From Streptomyces sp. H39-S7 (GTDB lineage: Bacteria; Actinomycetota; Actinomycetes; Streptomycetales; Streptomycetaceae): a stretch of 64,000 nucleotides of DNA. The notes under the pieces were generated by a model. The model ran no database searches and was not told the origin of the DNA. It saw only the letters and a program-made list of their open reading frames with translations. The stretch spans positions 124,001-188,000 of the forward strand of contig NZ_JAPVLU010000006.1 of NCBI RefSeq assembly GCF_027158205.1. The letters are read 5' to 3'. Shown here piece by piece: positions 16,639 through 26,398 of the stretch; within the stretch, counting starts at the first letter, position 1; each line of letters begins with the position of its first letter. Made by a program: the position numbers and the translations under genes.

Positions 16639-17993
16639 TGGTCCGCGCCTTCCTGCTCGGTCTCGTCGGCCGCCTCGTCGGACGAGCCGGTGGGCTCGTA
16701 GACCAGGACGGCTCGGTTGTCGGGGCGCAGCCGGGCCGCGGCGACGGCCCGTACTTCCTCCGGAGTGATCTCCAGCACCCGCTGGACGGCGGTGAGCGCC
16801 AACTGCGGGTCGCCGTAGAGCACCGCGAAGCGGCACAGCTCGTCGGCGCGGCCGCCCACGGTCGCGAGCCGGTCGAGCCACTCGCGTTCCAGCTGCGCCT
16901 GGGCCCGCTCCATCTCCTGCGGGGTGGGGCCCTCGGCGGCGAAGCGCGACAGCTCCTCGTCGACGGCCGCCTCGATGTCGGTGAGTTCGGCGCCGCTGGA
17001 CGCCTTCACGTCCAGCCAGCCCAGCGACGGCGCGCCGGCCAGTCGCAGCAGGCCGAACCCGGCCGCCACGGCGCTGCGGTCGTGGCGCACCAGCCGGTTG
17101 TGCAGCCGGGACGACTCGCCGCCGCCGAGCACGGTCAGCGCCAGGTCGGCCGCGTCGGACTCCCTGGTGCCGTCGTGCGGCAGCCGGTACGCCGCCATCA
17201 GGGCGCGCGAGGGCACGTCCTCCTCGACGACCTCGCGCAGCTGGCCGCCCATGACGTCGGGCAGCGACCCGTCACGGGGGGCGGGCTTGCCGTCGTGGCC
17301 GGGGATGGTGCCGAAGTACTTCTCGACCCAGGCCAGCGTCTGCTCGGGGTCGATGTCGCCGACCACGGCCAGCACCGCGTTGTTCGGCGCGTAGTACGTG
17401 CGGAAGAACGCCCGCGCGTCCTCCAGGGAGGCCGCGTCCAGGTCGGCCATCGAGCCGATCGGGGTGTGGTGGTACGGGTGGCCGTCGGGGTAGGCCAGCG
17501 CGGTCAGCCGCTCGAAGGCCGTGCCGTACGGCACGTTGTCGTACCGCTGGCGGCGCTCGTTCTTGACGACGTCGCGCTGGTTCTCCAGGCTCTCGTCGTC
17601 GAGCGCGGTGAGCAGGCTGCCCATCCGGTCCGCCTCGAGCCACAGCGCCAGTTCCACCTGGTGGGCCGGCATCGTCTCGAAGTAGTTGGTGCGCTCGAAG
17701 CTGGTGGTGCCGTTGAGCGAACCGCCTGCGCCCTGGACCAGCTCGAAGTGACCGTTGCCCTTCACACTGGCCGACCCCTGGAACATCAAGTGCTCGAACA
17801 GGTGGGCCAATCCGGTCCGGCCTTTCACCTCATGACGGGAACCGACGTCGTACCAGAGGCACACCGAGGCGACCGGGGTGAGGTGGTCCTGGGAGAGCAC
17901 CACACGCAGGCCGTTCGCCAAACGGTGTTCGGTTGCTGTCAGGCCGTCGGAGTCCTGCGGCTGTGTGCCGTCCGACGTGGCCGTGAGACCCAT
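16635..17993 (-). CDS. M16-family zinc metallopeptidase, catalytic subunit
   Basis: A 452-aa M16 peptidase with the zinc-binding HLFEH at residues 64-68 and the downstream acidic ligand region (ENQRDVVKNERRQRYDN). The C-terminal module has the family's ESDAADLALTVLGGGESSRL region. There is no signal peptide, so it is presumed cytoplasmic. The ATG at 17993 is preceded by GGAAGGAC and begins where conservation begins; longer in-frame extensions have no family character. It is divergent from parC, with 193 nt between them, and is the first gene of the coupled M16 pair. Confidence 0.88.
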   Translation of the reverse strand: MGLTATSDGTQPQDSDGLTATEHRLANGLRVVLSQDHLTPVASVCLWYDVGSRHEVKGRTGLAHLFEHLMFQGSASVKGNGHFELVQGAGGSLNGTTSFERTNYFETMPAHQVELALWLEADRMGSLLTALDDESLENQRDVVKNERRQRYDNVPYGTAFERLTALAYPDGHPYHHTPIGSMADLDAASLEDARAFFRTYYAPNNAVLAVVGDIDPEQTLAWVEKYFGTIPGHDGKPAPRDGSLPDVMGGQLREVVEEDVPSRALMAAYRLPHDGTRESDAADLALTVLGGGESSRLHNRLVRHDRSAVAAGFGLLRLAGAPSLGWLDVKASSGAELTDIEAAVDEELSRFAAEGPTPQEMERAQAQLEREWLDRLATVGGRADELCRFAVLYGDPQLALTAVQRVLEITPEEVRAVAAARLRPDNRAVLVYEPTGSSDEAADETEQEGADQ

Positions 17994-18186
17994 GGGCAAG
18001 CTGTCCTTCCGGTCGTATGCACGTGTCTTGGTCGAGTGCTGACACTCTAGGCAAGCGTGCCGACACCACGCGAAGTTCCCGCTCACGGCACGCTTATGCC
18101 GGGCGGTGGTCACCAGTGTCAGTGGGCCGGTCCACAATGGTCCGCGTCAGCCCCGTCCAGGTCCAGGAAAAGGAGCAGCAGCCGCG

Positions 18187-20637
18187 ATGGCCCGCCGCAC
18201 CACGAAGACCCCTCCTCCCGACGACTTCGAGGAGCGCATCCTCGACATCGACGTCGTCGATGAGATGCAGGGCTCTTTCCTCGAGTACGCCTACTCGGTC
18301 ATCTACTCGCGCGCCCTGCCCGACGCCCGTGACGGGCTCAAGCCCGTGCACCGGCGCATCGTCTACCAGATGAACGAGATGGGGCTGCGCCCCGACCGGG
18401 GGTATGTGAAGTGCGCCCGCGTGGTCGGCGAGGTGATGGGCAAGCTGCATCCGCACGGCGACGCCTCCATCTACGACGCCCTGGTGCGTATGGCGCAGCC
18501 GTTCTCCATGCGCCTCCCGCTGGTCGACGGGCACGGGAACTTCGGCTCCCTGGGCAACGACGACCCGCCCGCCGCGATGCGTTACACCGAGTCGAAGATG
18601 GCCGGGGCCGCCACGCTGATGGTGGAGTCCATCGACGAGGACACCGTCGACTTCTCGCCCAACTACGACGGCCAGGAGATGGAGCCGGTCACGCTCCCGG
18701 CCGCCTATCCGAACCTGCTGGTCAACGGCGCGTCGGGGATCGCGGTCGGCATGGCGACGAACATGCCGCCGCACAACCTCGGCGAGGTCATCGCCGCCGC
18801 CCGGCATCTGATCAAGCACCCGGGCGCGGACCTCGAGACGCTGATGCGCTTCGTACCCGGCCCCGACCTGCCCACCGGCGGCCGCATCGTCGGCCTGGCC
18901 GGGGTGCGGGACGCGTACGAGAACGGCCGCGGCACGTTCAAGATCCGTGCCACGGTGTCCGTCGAGGACACCTCGCCGCGCCGCAAGGGCCTGGTCGTCA
19001 CCGAGCTGCCGTTCACGGTCGGCCCGGAGAAGGTCATCGCCAAGATCAAGGACCTGGTCGGCGCGAAGAAGCTCCAGGGCATCGCCGACGTGAAGGACCT
19101 CACCGACCGGTCGCACGGCCTGCGCCTGGTGATCGAGGTCAAGAACGGCTTCCACCCCGAAGCCGTGCTGGAGCAGCTCTACAAGCTGACGCCGATGGAG
19201 GAGTCCTTCGGCATCAACAACGTGGCGCTGGTCGACGGGCAGCCGCTCACGCTGGGCCTCAAGGAGCTGCTGGAGGTCTACGTCGACCACCGCTTCGAGG
19301 TGGTCAGGCGCCGCAGCGAGTTCCGCCGCACCAAGCGCCGGGACCGGCTGCACCTGGTCGACGGCCTGCTCGTCGCCCTCATCGACATCGACCAGGTCAT
19401 CTCGATCATCCGGTCGAGCGACAACTCCGCGCAGGCCAAGGAACGGCTGATCGGGCACTTCTCGCTGTCCGAGATCCAGACCCAGTACATCCTGGACACC
19501 CCGCTGCGCCGGCTCACGCGGTTCGACCGCATCGAGCTGGAGTCCGAGCGCGAGCGGCTCAACGCCGAGATCGAAGCGCTCACGGTGATCCTGGAATCGG
19601 ACGCCGAGCTGCGCAAGCTGGTCTCCAACGAGCTGGCCGCGGTGGCCAAGCAGTACGGCACCGACCGCCGGACCGTCCTGCTGGAGTCGGCCGGCTCGCC
19701 GGTCTCCTCCGTTCCGCTGGAGGTCGCCGACGACCCCTGCCGGGTGCTGCTCTCCTCGACGGGGCTGCTCGCGCGGACCGCCAACGGCGAGGAGTTCGAC
19801 GACAGCGAGGGCAAGCGGGCCAAGCACGACGTGATCGTCTCCGCGGTGCCGACCACGGCGCGCGCCGACGTCGGCGCCGTCACCTCCGCCGGCCGGCTGC
19901 TGCGGCTCACCGTGATCGACCTGCCGATGATGCCGGACACGCACGGGGCGCCGAACCTGGCGGGCGGAGCTCCCGTCTCGGAGTTCCTGTCCCTGGAGAC
20001 CGGCGAGCGGGTGCTGTGCCTGACGACGCTCGACGAGTCCTCACCCGGTCTCGCGCTGGGCACGGAGCAGGGCATCGTCAAGCGGGTGGTCCCGGACTAT
20101 CCCGCGAACAAGGACGATCTGGAGGTCATCGGCCTCAAGGACGGTGACCGGGTCGTGGGCGCCGTGGAGCTGCGCACCGGCGAGGAGGACCTGGTCTTCA
20201 TCACCGACGACGCCCAGCTGCTGCGGTACCCGGCCTCGCAGGTGCGCCCCCAGGGGCGCCCGGCTGGCGGTATGACCGGCATCAAGCTGACCGACGGGGC
20301 GAAGGCGATCTCCTTCACGGCCGTCGACCCGGCCGTGGACGCGGTGGTGTTCACCGTGGCCCGCGCCGAGGGCACGCTCGACGGCGCGGTCCAGGGCACC
20401 GCCAAGCTCACCCCGTTCGAGCAGTATCCGCGCAAGGGCCGGGCGACCGGCGGGGTGCGCTGCCAGCGCTTCCTGCGCGGTGAGGACGGCCTGGTGCTCG
20501 CCTGGGCGGGCGCGGTCCCGGCCCGCGCCGCGACGGCGACGGGCCTGCCCGCCGACCTCCCCCCGAAGGACCCCCGCAGGGACGGTTCAGGGGTGGCGCT
20601 GGCCAAGCCGATCACGGTGGTGGCCGGCCCGGTCTGA
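18187..20637 (+). CDS. parC: DNA topoisomerase IV subunit A
   Basis: Type IIA topoisomerase subunit A, 816 aa, which decatenates daughter chromosomes together with ParE (29382-31505). The N-terminus has the canonical [20 protein letters not shown] and [13 protein letters not shown]; the catalytic tyrosine lies in [12 protein letters not shown], and the quinolone-region segment [20 protein letters not shown] is present. The C-terminal half holds the beta-pinwheel repeats. The ATG at 18187 has AAGGAGC 10-15 nt upstream. It is called parC rather than gyrA because the parE-type partner lies in the same window and no gyrA-specific context is seen. Confidence 0.93.
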   Translation: MARRTTKTPPPDDFEERILDIDVVDEMQGSFLEYAYSVIYSRALPDARDGLKPVHRRIVYQMNEMGLRPDRGYVKCARVVGEVMGKLHPHGDASIYDALVRMAQPFSMRLPLVDGHGNFGSLGNDDPPAAMRYTESKMAGAATLMVESIDEDTVDFSPNYDGQEMEPVTLPAAYPNLLVNGASGIAVGMATNMPPHNLGEVIAAARHLIKHPGADLETLMRFVPGPDLPTGGRIVGLAGVRDAYENGRGTFKIRATVSVEDTSPRRKGLVVTELPFTVGPEKVIAKIKDLVGAKKLQGIADVKDLTDRSHGLRLVIEVKNGFHPEAVLEQLYKLTPMEESFGINNVALVDGQPLTLGLKELLEVYVDHRFEVVRRRSEFRRTKRRDRLHLVDGLLVALIDIDQVISIIRSSDNSAQAKERLIGHFSLSEIQTQYILDTPLRRLTRFDRIELESERERLNAEIEALTVILESDAELRKLVSNELAAVAKQYGTDRRTVLLESAGSPVSSVPLEVADDPCRVLLSSTGLLARTANGEEFDDSEGKRAKHDVIVSAVPTTARADVGAVTSAGRLLRLTVIDLPMMPDTHGAPNLAGGAPVSEFLSLETGERVLCLTTLDESSPGLALGTEQGIVKRVVPDYPANKDDLEVIGLKDGDRVVGAVELRTGEEDLVFITDDAQLLRYPASQVRPQGRPAGGMTGIKLTDGAKAISFTAVDPAVDAVVFTVARAEGTLDGAVQGTAKLTPFEQYPRKGRATGGVRCQRFLRGEDGLVLAWAGAVPARAATATGLPADLPPKDPRRDGSGVALAKPITVVAGPV

Positions 20638-20662
20638 CCCGAAGGACCGCCGACCGGCGACC

Positions 20663-20697
20663 GGCAGGGCGCGGCACCACCGGTGCCGCGCCCTGCC
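20663..20697 (+). terminator. Terminator hairpin after parC
   Basis: A perfect 16-bp inverted repeat (GGCAGGGCGCGGCACC) with a 3-nt loop lies 26 nt past the parC stop, just before the promoter of the next gene. Confidence 0.8.
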
Positions 20698-20707
20698 GCG
20701 CTGCGGT

Positions 20708-20713
20708 TAGGCT
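20708..20713 (+). promoter_or_regulatory. -10 element of a leaderless promoter at 20721
   Basis: TAGGCT is followed by exactly 7 nt and the GTG start. There is no Shine-Dalgarno sequence, consistent with a leaderless mRNA beginning at the GTG. Confidence 0.6.
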
Positions 20714-20720
20714 GCCCTGT

Positions 20721-21638
20721 GTGAGTACGTGCACGAACGCTTCGGCGGAGCTGGGCGAACCGCTCGCCGCGACCGCTGCCACCGCCAGCACCTGGCTCCT
20801 GCTCGAACAGCCCGGTCCCTGGGGCGCGAAGGCCCTCACCTCGAGCCATCTGGATCCGGCGGTGGGCCGGGCCCTGGAGAAGGCCGCGAAGGGCACCGGC
20901 GTCAGGGTCGCGCTGATCCGGCGCCCGGGGCGCCACGCGGACTTCCGTGTCCCGCCCTCCCGGCACCAGGTCCTCATCGCCCATGTCGTCCCCGGGCGGT
21001 CCTGGATCCGGCAGGACGTGATCGACGACCCCGCCGCCCTGCTGGAGCTGGACTTCGCGGCGCTGGGCACCGGCGAGCACCGGGGGTTCGGGCAACCGCA
21101 CCGGGAACCCGTCGCGCTCGTCTGCACCAACGGCAGACGGGACCGCTGCTGCGCGCTGAACGGCCGTCCGCTCGCCGCGCGGCTGGCCGCCGAGGGCGGC
21201 GGCAGCGGCGTATGGGAGATCACCCACATCGGCGGCCACCGGTTCTCCCCCACCATGCTCGTCCTGCCGTCCGGCTACGCCTACGGGCGGATCGACGCGG
21301 AACTGGCCCACGGGGTGCTCAAGGCTGCGCGCGACGACCGGATCGGGCTCGAGGGCTGCCGCGGCGCCTCCGCCTGGGACCGGCCGGGCCAGGCCGCCGA
21401 CCTCGCGGTGCGCTCCCTGACCGGCGAGGACCGGACGGACGCGCTCGTGGTCGAGCGCACGGAGGGTTCGTCGCCGGCCTGGTCGGTGCGCGTGGCGCAC
21501 ACCGACGGCCGGTCCTGGGACGTCGGCGTCACCGAGGTCCCGGCGCTGCCGCCGCGCCCGGAGAGCTGCGGAGCGGCCCTCGGCTCCCCCGCCCGGATGG
21601 AGGTCACGGGGATCGAGGCGGTGGCCGGGGGCCGCTGA
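20721..21638 (+). CDS. Sucrase/ferredoxin-like family protein
   Basis: A 305-aa protein of the sucrase/ferredoxin-like family, a thioredoxin-fold iron-sulfur family. Key blocks are ALVCTNGRRDRCCALNGRPLA, holding the conserved cysteines, and THIGGHRFSPTMLVLPSG, holding the conserved histidine. These suggest an Fe-S ligand set, and a redox role is inferred; the "sucrase" in the name does not describe activity. It stands alone between the parC terminator and the convergent ABC operon. Confidence 0.85.
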   Translation: MSTCTNASAELGEPLAATAATASTWLLLEQPGPWGAKALTSSHLDPAVGRALEKAAKGTGVRVALIRRPGRHADFRVPPSRHQVLIAHVVPGRSWIRQDVIDDPAALLELDFAALGTGEHRGFGQPHREPVALVCTNGRRDRCCALNGRPLAARLAAEGGGSGVWEITHIGGHRFSPTMLVLPSGYAYGRIDAELAHGVLKAARDDRIGLEGCRGASAWDRPGQAADLAVRSLTGEDRTDALVVERTEGSSPAWSVRVAHTDGRSWDVGVTEVPALPPRPESCGAALGSPARMEVTGIEAVAGGR

Positions 21639-21663
21639 CAGCGACGCGGGAGGAAGGTGCGGA

Positions 21664-22692
21664 TCAGCCCGCCTTCTTCACGAACTCCGAGGTGTAGGTC
21701 TTCTCCAGGTTCACCGTGGCGTGCTTCAGGGCCGGGTTGAACGCCTTGAGGACCTTCTCGACGGTCTGCGGACCGTCGGCCGGCATGACCCCGTCCTTGG
21801 TGAACATCGGCAGCGTGGCCTTGATCGACTGGGCGTACAGCTCCTTGCCGCCCTGCGCGTAGTCGGCCGGCATCTTCGCGGCGATCTCCTCCGGGGTGTG
21901 CGTGGACATCCAGGCGAGCGTCTTGACGAAGGCGTTGGCCATCTTCTGCACCGTCGCCTTGTGACCGTTCACCCAGTCGGTGCTCATGTAGAGGCTGGAC
22001 GACGGGTAGAGGCCGCCGAGCGCCGCCTTCGAGCCCTCGGGGGTGCGCATGTCGTACAGCACCTTGCCGATGCCCTTGTCGAGGATCTGCGCGACGGTCG
22101 GGTCGGTGGTCATCCCGCCCTGGATCGAGCCCTGCTGCAGAGCGGCGATGAACGTCTGGCCCGCGCCCACGGCGACCGGGGTGAAGTCGCTGACCTCCAC
22201 GCCGTTCTTGACGGCGAGGTACTTGGTGAGGAAGTCGGTGGAGGAGCCGAGGCCCGTCACGCCGAGCTTCTTGCCCTTGAAGTCCTTGGCGGAGGAGATG
22301 TCGCCGGCCGCCTTGGCGGAGACCACCTCGACCTCACCGGGAGCCTGCGCCAGTTGCACCACGGACTCGATGATCTTTCCCTTGACCTGGAGGTCGAGGG
22401 TGTGGTCGTAGAACCCGACGACGCCCTGCACGTCGCCGGAGACCAGCGAGGTGGTGGCCTGCACACCGGCCGGCTCGGTGAGCAGCGTGACGTCCAGGCC
22501 CTCGGCCTTGAAGAAGCCGAGCTGCTGGGTGAGCATCGCGGGCAGGTAGATGACCTTGTCGAGGCCGCCCACCATGACCTTGACCTTGCCGTTGTCGCCC
22601 GCCGCCGAGGAGTCGCTGCCGCAGGCGGTGAGGGTGGTGAGGGCGAGCGCTCCGGCGACCGCGGCCGCCGGGATTCTGGCCATGCTGCGCAT
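21664..22692 (-). CDS. ABC transporter substrate-binding lipoprotein (NMT1/SsuA type)
   Basis: A 342-aa extracellular solute-binding lipoprotein. The N-terminal signal ends in the lipobox LTAC, followed by GSDSSAAG. The mature part is of the NMT1/THI5-SsuA class (LPAMLTQQLGFFKAEGLDV, VGFYDHTLDLQ, GVTGLGSSTDFLTKYL), whose members bind nitrate, sulfonates, thiamine pyrimidine or riboflavin precursors; I cannot choose among them. The ATG at 22692 has AAGGAC upstream. It is the last gene of the operon with permease and ATPase, all on the minus strand. Confidence 0.88.
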   Translation of the reverse strand: MRSMARIPAAAVAGALALTTLTACGSDSSAAGDNGKVKVMVGGLDKVIYLPAMLTQQLGFFKAEGLDVTLLTEPAGVQATTSLVSGDVQGVVGFYDHTLDLQVKGKIIESVVQLAQAPGEVEVVSAKAAGDISSAKDFKGKKLGVTGLGSSTDFLTKYLAVKNGVEVSDFTPVAVGAGQTFIAALQQGSIQGGMTTDPTVAQILDKGIGKVLYDMRTPEGSKAALGGLYPSSSLYMSTDWVNGHKATVQKMANAFVKTLAWMSTHTPEEIAAKMPADYAQGGKELYAQSIKATLPMFTKDGVMPADGPQTVEKVLKAFNPALKHATVNLEKTYTSEFVKKAG

Positions 22693-22775
22693 GTTCACGT
22701 CCTTGTGAGGGGATGGCGAAATGAAGGGGGAGAGTCGTTCGGGGGACATCGGGAACGAGGCCCGGCTCGCGGGTC

Positions 22776-23684
22776 TCAGCGTTCGGAGCCGGGCTCGGCC
22801 GGCTTCCAGCGGAACAGCCGCTTCTCGCCGAACGTCAGCAGCCCCTCGGCCAGCAGTGCCACCACGGCGAGGATCACCATGGCCGCGTACACCCCGGCCG
22901 CGTTGAAGGTGCCCTGCGAGGCGGAGACCAGCAGGCCGAGGCCCTTGGTCGCGCCGATGTACTCGCCGACGATGGCGCCGATCAGCGCGAAGCCGAATGA
23001 GACGTGCAGGCTCGTGAAGATCCATGACGTGGCGGACGGGATGACGACCTGCAGCGTCACGCGGCGGTTGCTCGCGCCGAGGATGCGGGCGTTGGAGACC
23101 AGGTTGCGGTCCACCTCCCTGGCCCCCTGGAAGGCGTTGAAGAACACCGGGAAGAAGACCAGGACGACTGCGGACGCGACCTTCGAGGCCGGGCCGAGGC
23201 CGAACCAGATGAGGAAGATGGGCGCCAGCACGATACGCGGCAGCGCGTTGAGGACCTTGATGTACGGGCCGAGCACGTCGGCCAGGAAGCGCACCCGGCC
23301 GAGCGCGATGCCCAGCAGCACGCCGGCGATGACGCCGATGATCCAGCCGAACAGCGCCTCGTAGAGCGTGTACCAGATCTGCTCCCACAGGGAGCCCTGC
23401 GCGGTGCCGTGCAGCGCCCACTCCCGGATCTGGTCCCAGATCTTCGACGGCATCGAGAAGTTGAACGGGTCGATGATCCCGGCGCGGGCGAACCACTCCC
23501 ACAGGCCGATCACGGCGACGAGCAGCAGCAGACGGGTTCCGTAGACCAGGACCCGGCGGTTGCGGGCGGCCCGGGCCCGGGCCGCGGTGCGCTCGGTGGA
23601 AGCCTTGGCGGGACGGGCCTCGGCGGGCCGGTCCCTGGTGGCCACGGCGTCGGTGACGATGCTGGTGACGGGTTCAGGCGGCAT
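22776..23684 (-). CDS. ABC transporter permease (SsuC/TauC type)
   Basis: A 302-aa inner-membrane permease with a cytoplasmic Arg/Ala-rich N-terminus and about six membrane segments. The coupling-helix motif reads LGASNRRVTLQVVIPSATS, as in the SsuC/TauC/NrtB class. Its start overlaps the ATPase stop by 11 nt (23674-23684), so the two are translationally linked. It pairs with the lipoprotein encoded downstream. Confidence 0.9.
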   Translation of the reverse strand: MPPEPVTSIVTDAVATRDRPAEARPAKASTERTAARARAARNRRVLVYGTRLLLLVAVIGLWEWFARAGIIDPFNFSMPSKIWDQIREWALHGTAQGSLWEQIWYTLYEALFGWIIGVIAGVLLGIALGRVRFLADVLGPYIKVLNALPRIVLAPIFLIWFGLGPASKVASAVVLVFFPVFFNAFQGAREVDRNLVSNARILGASNRRVTLQVVIPSATSWIFTSLHVSFGFALIGAIVGEYIGATKGLGLLVSASQGTFNAAGVYAAMVILAVVALLAEGLLTFGEKRLFRWKPAEPGSER

Positions 23685-24489
23685 TGCCGGCTCCCCTCTC
23701 GCGGGTGATGCGGACCTCTTCGCCCAGCGAGGACCAGATCTCCCGGTAGATCTCCAGGAACCGCGGTTCCATCCGGACCTCCTCGACCTTGCGCGGCCGC
23801 GGCAGGTCGATCGTGAAGACCTCCTTGACGGTCGCGGGTCCGGCGGTCATGACCACGACCTTGTCGGCGAGGGCGATGGACTCCTCCAGGTCGTGCGTGA
23901 CGAACACGACCGAGGAGCCGGTGCCCGCCCACAGGTCCAGCAGTTCGTCCGACATCAGCGCCCGGGTCTGGACGTCGAGCGCCGAGAAGGGCTCGTCCAT
24001 CAGCAGGATCTCGGGGTCGTTGACGAAGGTCGCGGCAAGCGCCACGCGCTTGCGCTGGCCGCCCGACAGCTGGTGCGGATAGCGGTCCTCGAAGGACGTC
24101 AGGCCCACCCGGGCCAGCCACTCCCGGGCCCGTTCCCTCGCCTCGGCCTTGGGCACGCCGCGGAAGCGGGGCCCCGCCATCACGTTGGACAGCACGGTGC
24201 GCCAGGGGAAGACGGCGTCCTGCTGGAAGACGAACCCGACCTTGTCGCCGATGCCGCGGACCGGCTCACCGGCCACCAGCACCTCGCCCTCGGTCGGCTC
24301 CTCCAACCCGCTGACCAGGGTCAGCGTCGTGGACTTGCCGCATCCGGTCGGTCCGACGACCGCGACGAACTCGCCGCGCTCCACGGTCAGGTCCAGATCA
24401 CGTACGGCGGTGTGCAGCGCCCCGGACGGGGTCCGGAACGCCTTGCTCGCCCCCCGCAACTCAATGGCGGGACTCGTTTGACTGCTCAT
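23674..24489 (-). CDS. ABC transporter ATP-binding protein (SsuB/TauB type)
   Basis: A 271-aa ATPase. Walker A is GPTGCGKST, the signature is LSGGQRKRVALA and Walker B is ILLMDEPFSALD, with the switch histidine in VFVTHDLEES. It powers the importer formed with the downstream permease and lipoprotein. The ATG at 24489 begins the conserved part; an in-frame extension upstream covers the regulatory region shared with the divergent histidine kinase gene and is unlikely to be translated. Confidence 0.92.
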   Translation of the reverse strand: MSSQTSPAIELRGASKAFRTPSGALHTAVRDLDLTVERGEFVAVVGPTGCGKSTTLTLVSGLEEPTEGEVLVAGEPVRGIGDKVGFVFQQDAVFPWRTVLSNVMAGPRFRGVPKAEARERAREWLARVGLTSFEDRYPHQLSGGQRKRVALAATFVNDPEILLMDEPFSALDVQTRALMSDELLDLWAGTGSSVVFVTHDLEESIALADKVVVMTAGPATVKEVFTIDLPRPRKVEEVRMEPRFLEIYREIWSSLGEEVRITRERGAGNAA

Positions 24490-24530
24490 GGGCCGGGACG
24501 TTAGGCGCGGCTCCGGGCCGGGCGGCAGCC

Positions 24531-24583
24531 TTGTGAGCACAGGGCGCCTTCTGCTCACAACCGCTGTTCTGCTCGTTCTGCTC
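24531..24583. promoter_or_regulatory. Candidate operator: two-turn inverted repeat plus triple TTCTGCTC
   Basis: TTGTGAGCA (24531-24539) and TGCTCACAA (24552-24560) form a perfect 9-bp inverted repeat with centres 21 bp apart, two helical turns. TTCTGCTC occurs at 24549, 24567 and 24576, i.e. 18 and 9 bp apart. All lie between the ABC operon and the divergent histidine-kinase gene. This is a likely binding site for the neighbouring response regulator; the assignment is inferred. Confidence 0.55.
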
Positions 24584-24733
24584 GCTCCCGCACAACGAAA
24601 GCGAAACGGAGGCTGTGCATCCGCCTCTGTGGCGTTTACGTTGCGTTCACACCGGGATACGGCACGGTCCTCGCCTGCGAAACGGTGCATATCGCTCTAT
24701 AACCCCGCACACCACTCAGCAGAAGGAGACCGC

Positions 24734-26398
24734 ATGCGCATCCGGTGGCCGCGTCGCGTCTCCGCACAGGTCCTGCTGACCCAGGTCGCGATCACCACGG
24801 GTGTCACCGTGCTGGCCACCGCGCTCTTCCTCGCACCGCTGAGCCACCAGCTCGACGACCAGGCGATGCGCCGCGCCCTGTCCATCGCGCAGACCGCCGC
24901 GGCGGAACCGCGGCTCGCCGAGGCACTCCTCGCCTCGGAGCCCACCCCCGACGGCCCGGTCCAGGCCGAGGCCGAGCGGATCCGCCTCGCTACCCGGGCC
25001 GAGTACGTCGTCGTGATGGATCTCCACGGAACGCGCTGGTCGCACACCACACAGGACCGGATCGGCGAGCACGTCTCCACCGACCCCGGCGGTGCGCTGG
25101 CCGGCGAGGACGTCATGCAGATCGACAACGGCACCCTGGGCCGCAGCGCCCGGGGCAAGACGCCGCTGCGCGACAGCGGCGGCCGGATCGTCGGCGCGGT
25201 CTCCGTGGGCATCGCCTACGACAGCGTCCGCGAGCGGCTGCTCGGCGCGGTCCCCGGGCTGCTGCTGTACGCGGCCGCCGCGCTCGCGGTGGGTGTGCTG
25301 GCCGCGATCGGCGGTTCCCGCAGGCTGCAGCGCCGCACCCACGGACTCGCGTTCGCCGACATCTCCTCGCTGCTCGACGAGCGCGAGGCGATGCTGCACG
25401 GCATCCGGGAGGGCGTCGTGGCGCTCGACCGGCAGGGCAGGGTCCGGCTCGTCAACGACGAGGCCGGCCGGCTGCTCGGACTCGGCCCCGACGCCACCGG
25501 ACACGTCCTGGACGACGTGCTGCCGCCGGGCCGCACGGCGGACGTCCTGACCGGCCGGGTCGAGGGCACCGACCTGCTGACGGTGAGCGGCGGCCGGGTA
25601 CTGGTCACCAACCGGATGCCGACCGCCGACGGCGGCGCGGTCGCCACCTTGCGGGACCGCACCGAACTGGAGCTGCTCGGCCGGGAGCTGGACAGCACGC
25701 ACGGGTTGCTGGACGCGCTCCGTGCCCAGGACCACGAACACGCCAACCGGCTGCACACCCTGCTGGGCCTGCTGGAACTGGGGATGCACGACGAGGCGGT
25801 GGAGTTCGTCGTGGAGGTCGCCGACACCCACCGTTCCTCCGCGGAGCAGATCGCCGAACAGGTGCGGGACCCCCTGCTGGCGGCCCTGCTGGTCGGCAAG
25901 GCGGCCATCGCCGCCGAGCGCGGGGTGGCCCTGCGGATCTCCGCCGCGACCGGGCTGCCCGACCGGGTCGTCGACCCCCGCGACCTGGTGACCGTGCTGG
26001 GCAACCTCATCGACAACGCCCTCGACGCGGCGGCGGCGCACCGCACCGCCGACTCCTTCGTGGAGGTCGAGCTGCGGACCGAGGAGGGGACGACCGCCGT
26101 CCTGCGGGTCTCCGACACCGGCCCCGGGGTGCCGCCCGAGGCGCGCGACCTCATCTTCACCGAGGGCTGGTCCACGAAGGAGCGCCCCGCCCACCGGGGC
26201 CGGGGGCTGGGCCTGGCGCTGGTCAGACGGCTCGCCGAACGGTACGGCGGCATCGCCCGGGTCACCGCCCGTGCGGGCGGCGGCGCGGTCTTCACCGTGG
26301 TGCTGCCCGAGTCCCTGGTCGCGGAGGACGTCCAGGGCTGCCGCCCCGGCGCAGCCGATCACTCCACGCAGCTCGTCGCCACAAGGGAGACACGATGA
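24734..26398 (+). CDS. CitA/DpiB-type sensor histidine kinase
   Basis: A 554-aa membrane sensor kinase. A first membrane helix (about residues 11-34) and a second near 172-192 flank an extracellular PAS-like sensor. A cytoplasmic PAS domain follows (about 215-310). The phosphoacceptor H334 is in LRAQDHEHANRLH, the CitA/DcuS-type box, and an HATPase domain has NLIDNALDAA, DTGPGVPP and GRGLGLALV. The family senses carboxylates; whether this one does is unknown. The ATG at 24734 follows AGAAGGAGAC. The stop overlaps the response-regulator start by 4 nt. Confidence 0.92.
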   Translation: MRIRWPRRVSAQVLLTQVAITTGVTVLATALFLAPLSHQLDDQAMRRALSIAQTAAAEPRLAEALLASEPTPDGPVQAEAERIRLATRAEYVVVMDLHGTRWSHTTQDRIGEHVSTDPGGALAGEDVMQIDNGTLGRSARGKTPLRDSGGRIVGAVSVGIAYDSVRERLLGAVPGLLLYAAAALAVGVLAAIGGSRRLQRRTHGLAFADISSLLDEREAMLHGIREGVVALDRQGRVRLVNDEAGRLLGLGPDATGHVLDDVLPPGRTADVLTGRVEGTDLLTVSGGRVLVTNRMPTADGGAVATLRDRTELELLGRELDSTHGLLDALRAQDHEHANRLHTLLGLLELGMHDEAVEFVVEVADTHRSSAEQIAEQVRDPLLAALLVGKAAIAAERGVALRISAATGLPDRVVDPRDLVTVLGNLIDNALDAAAAHRTADSFVEVELRTEEGTTAVLRVSDTGPGVPPEARDLIFTEGWSTKERPAHRGRGLGLALVRRLAERYGGIARVTARAGGGAVFTVVLPESLVAEDVQGCRPGAADHSTQLVATRETR

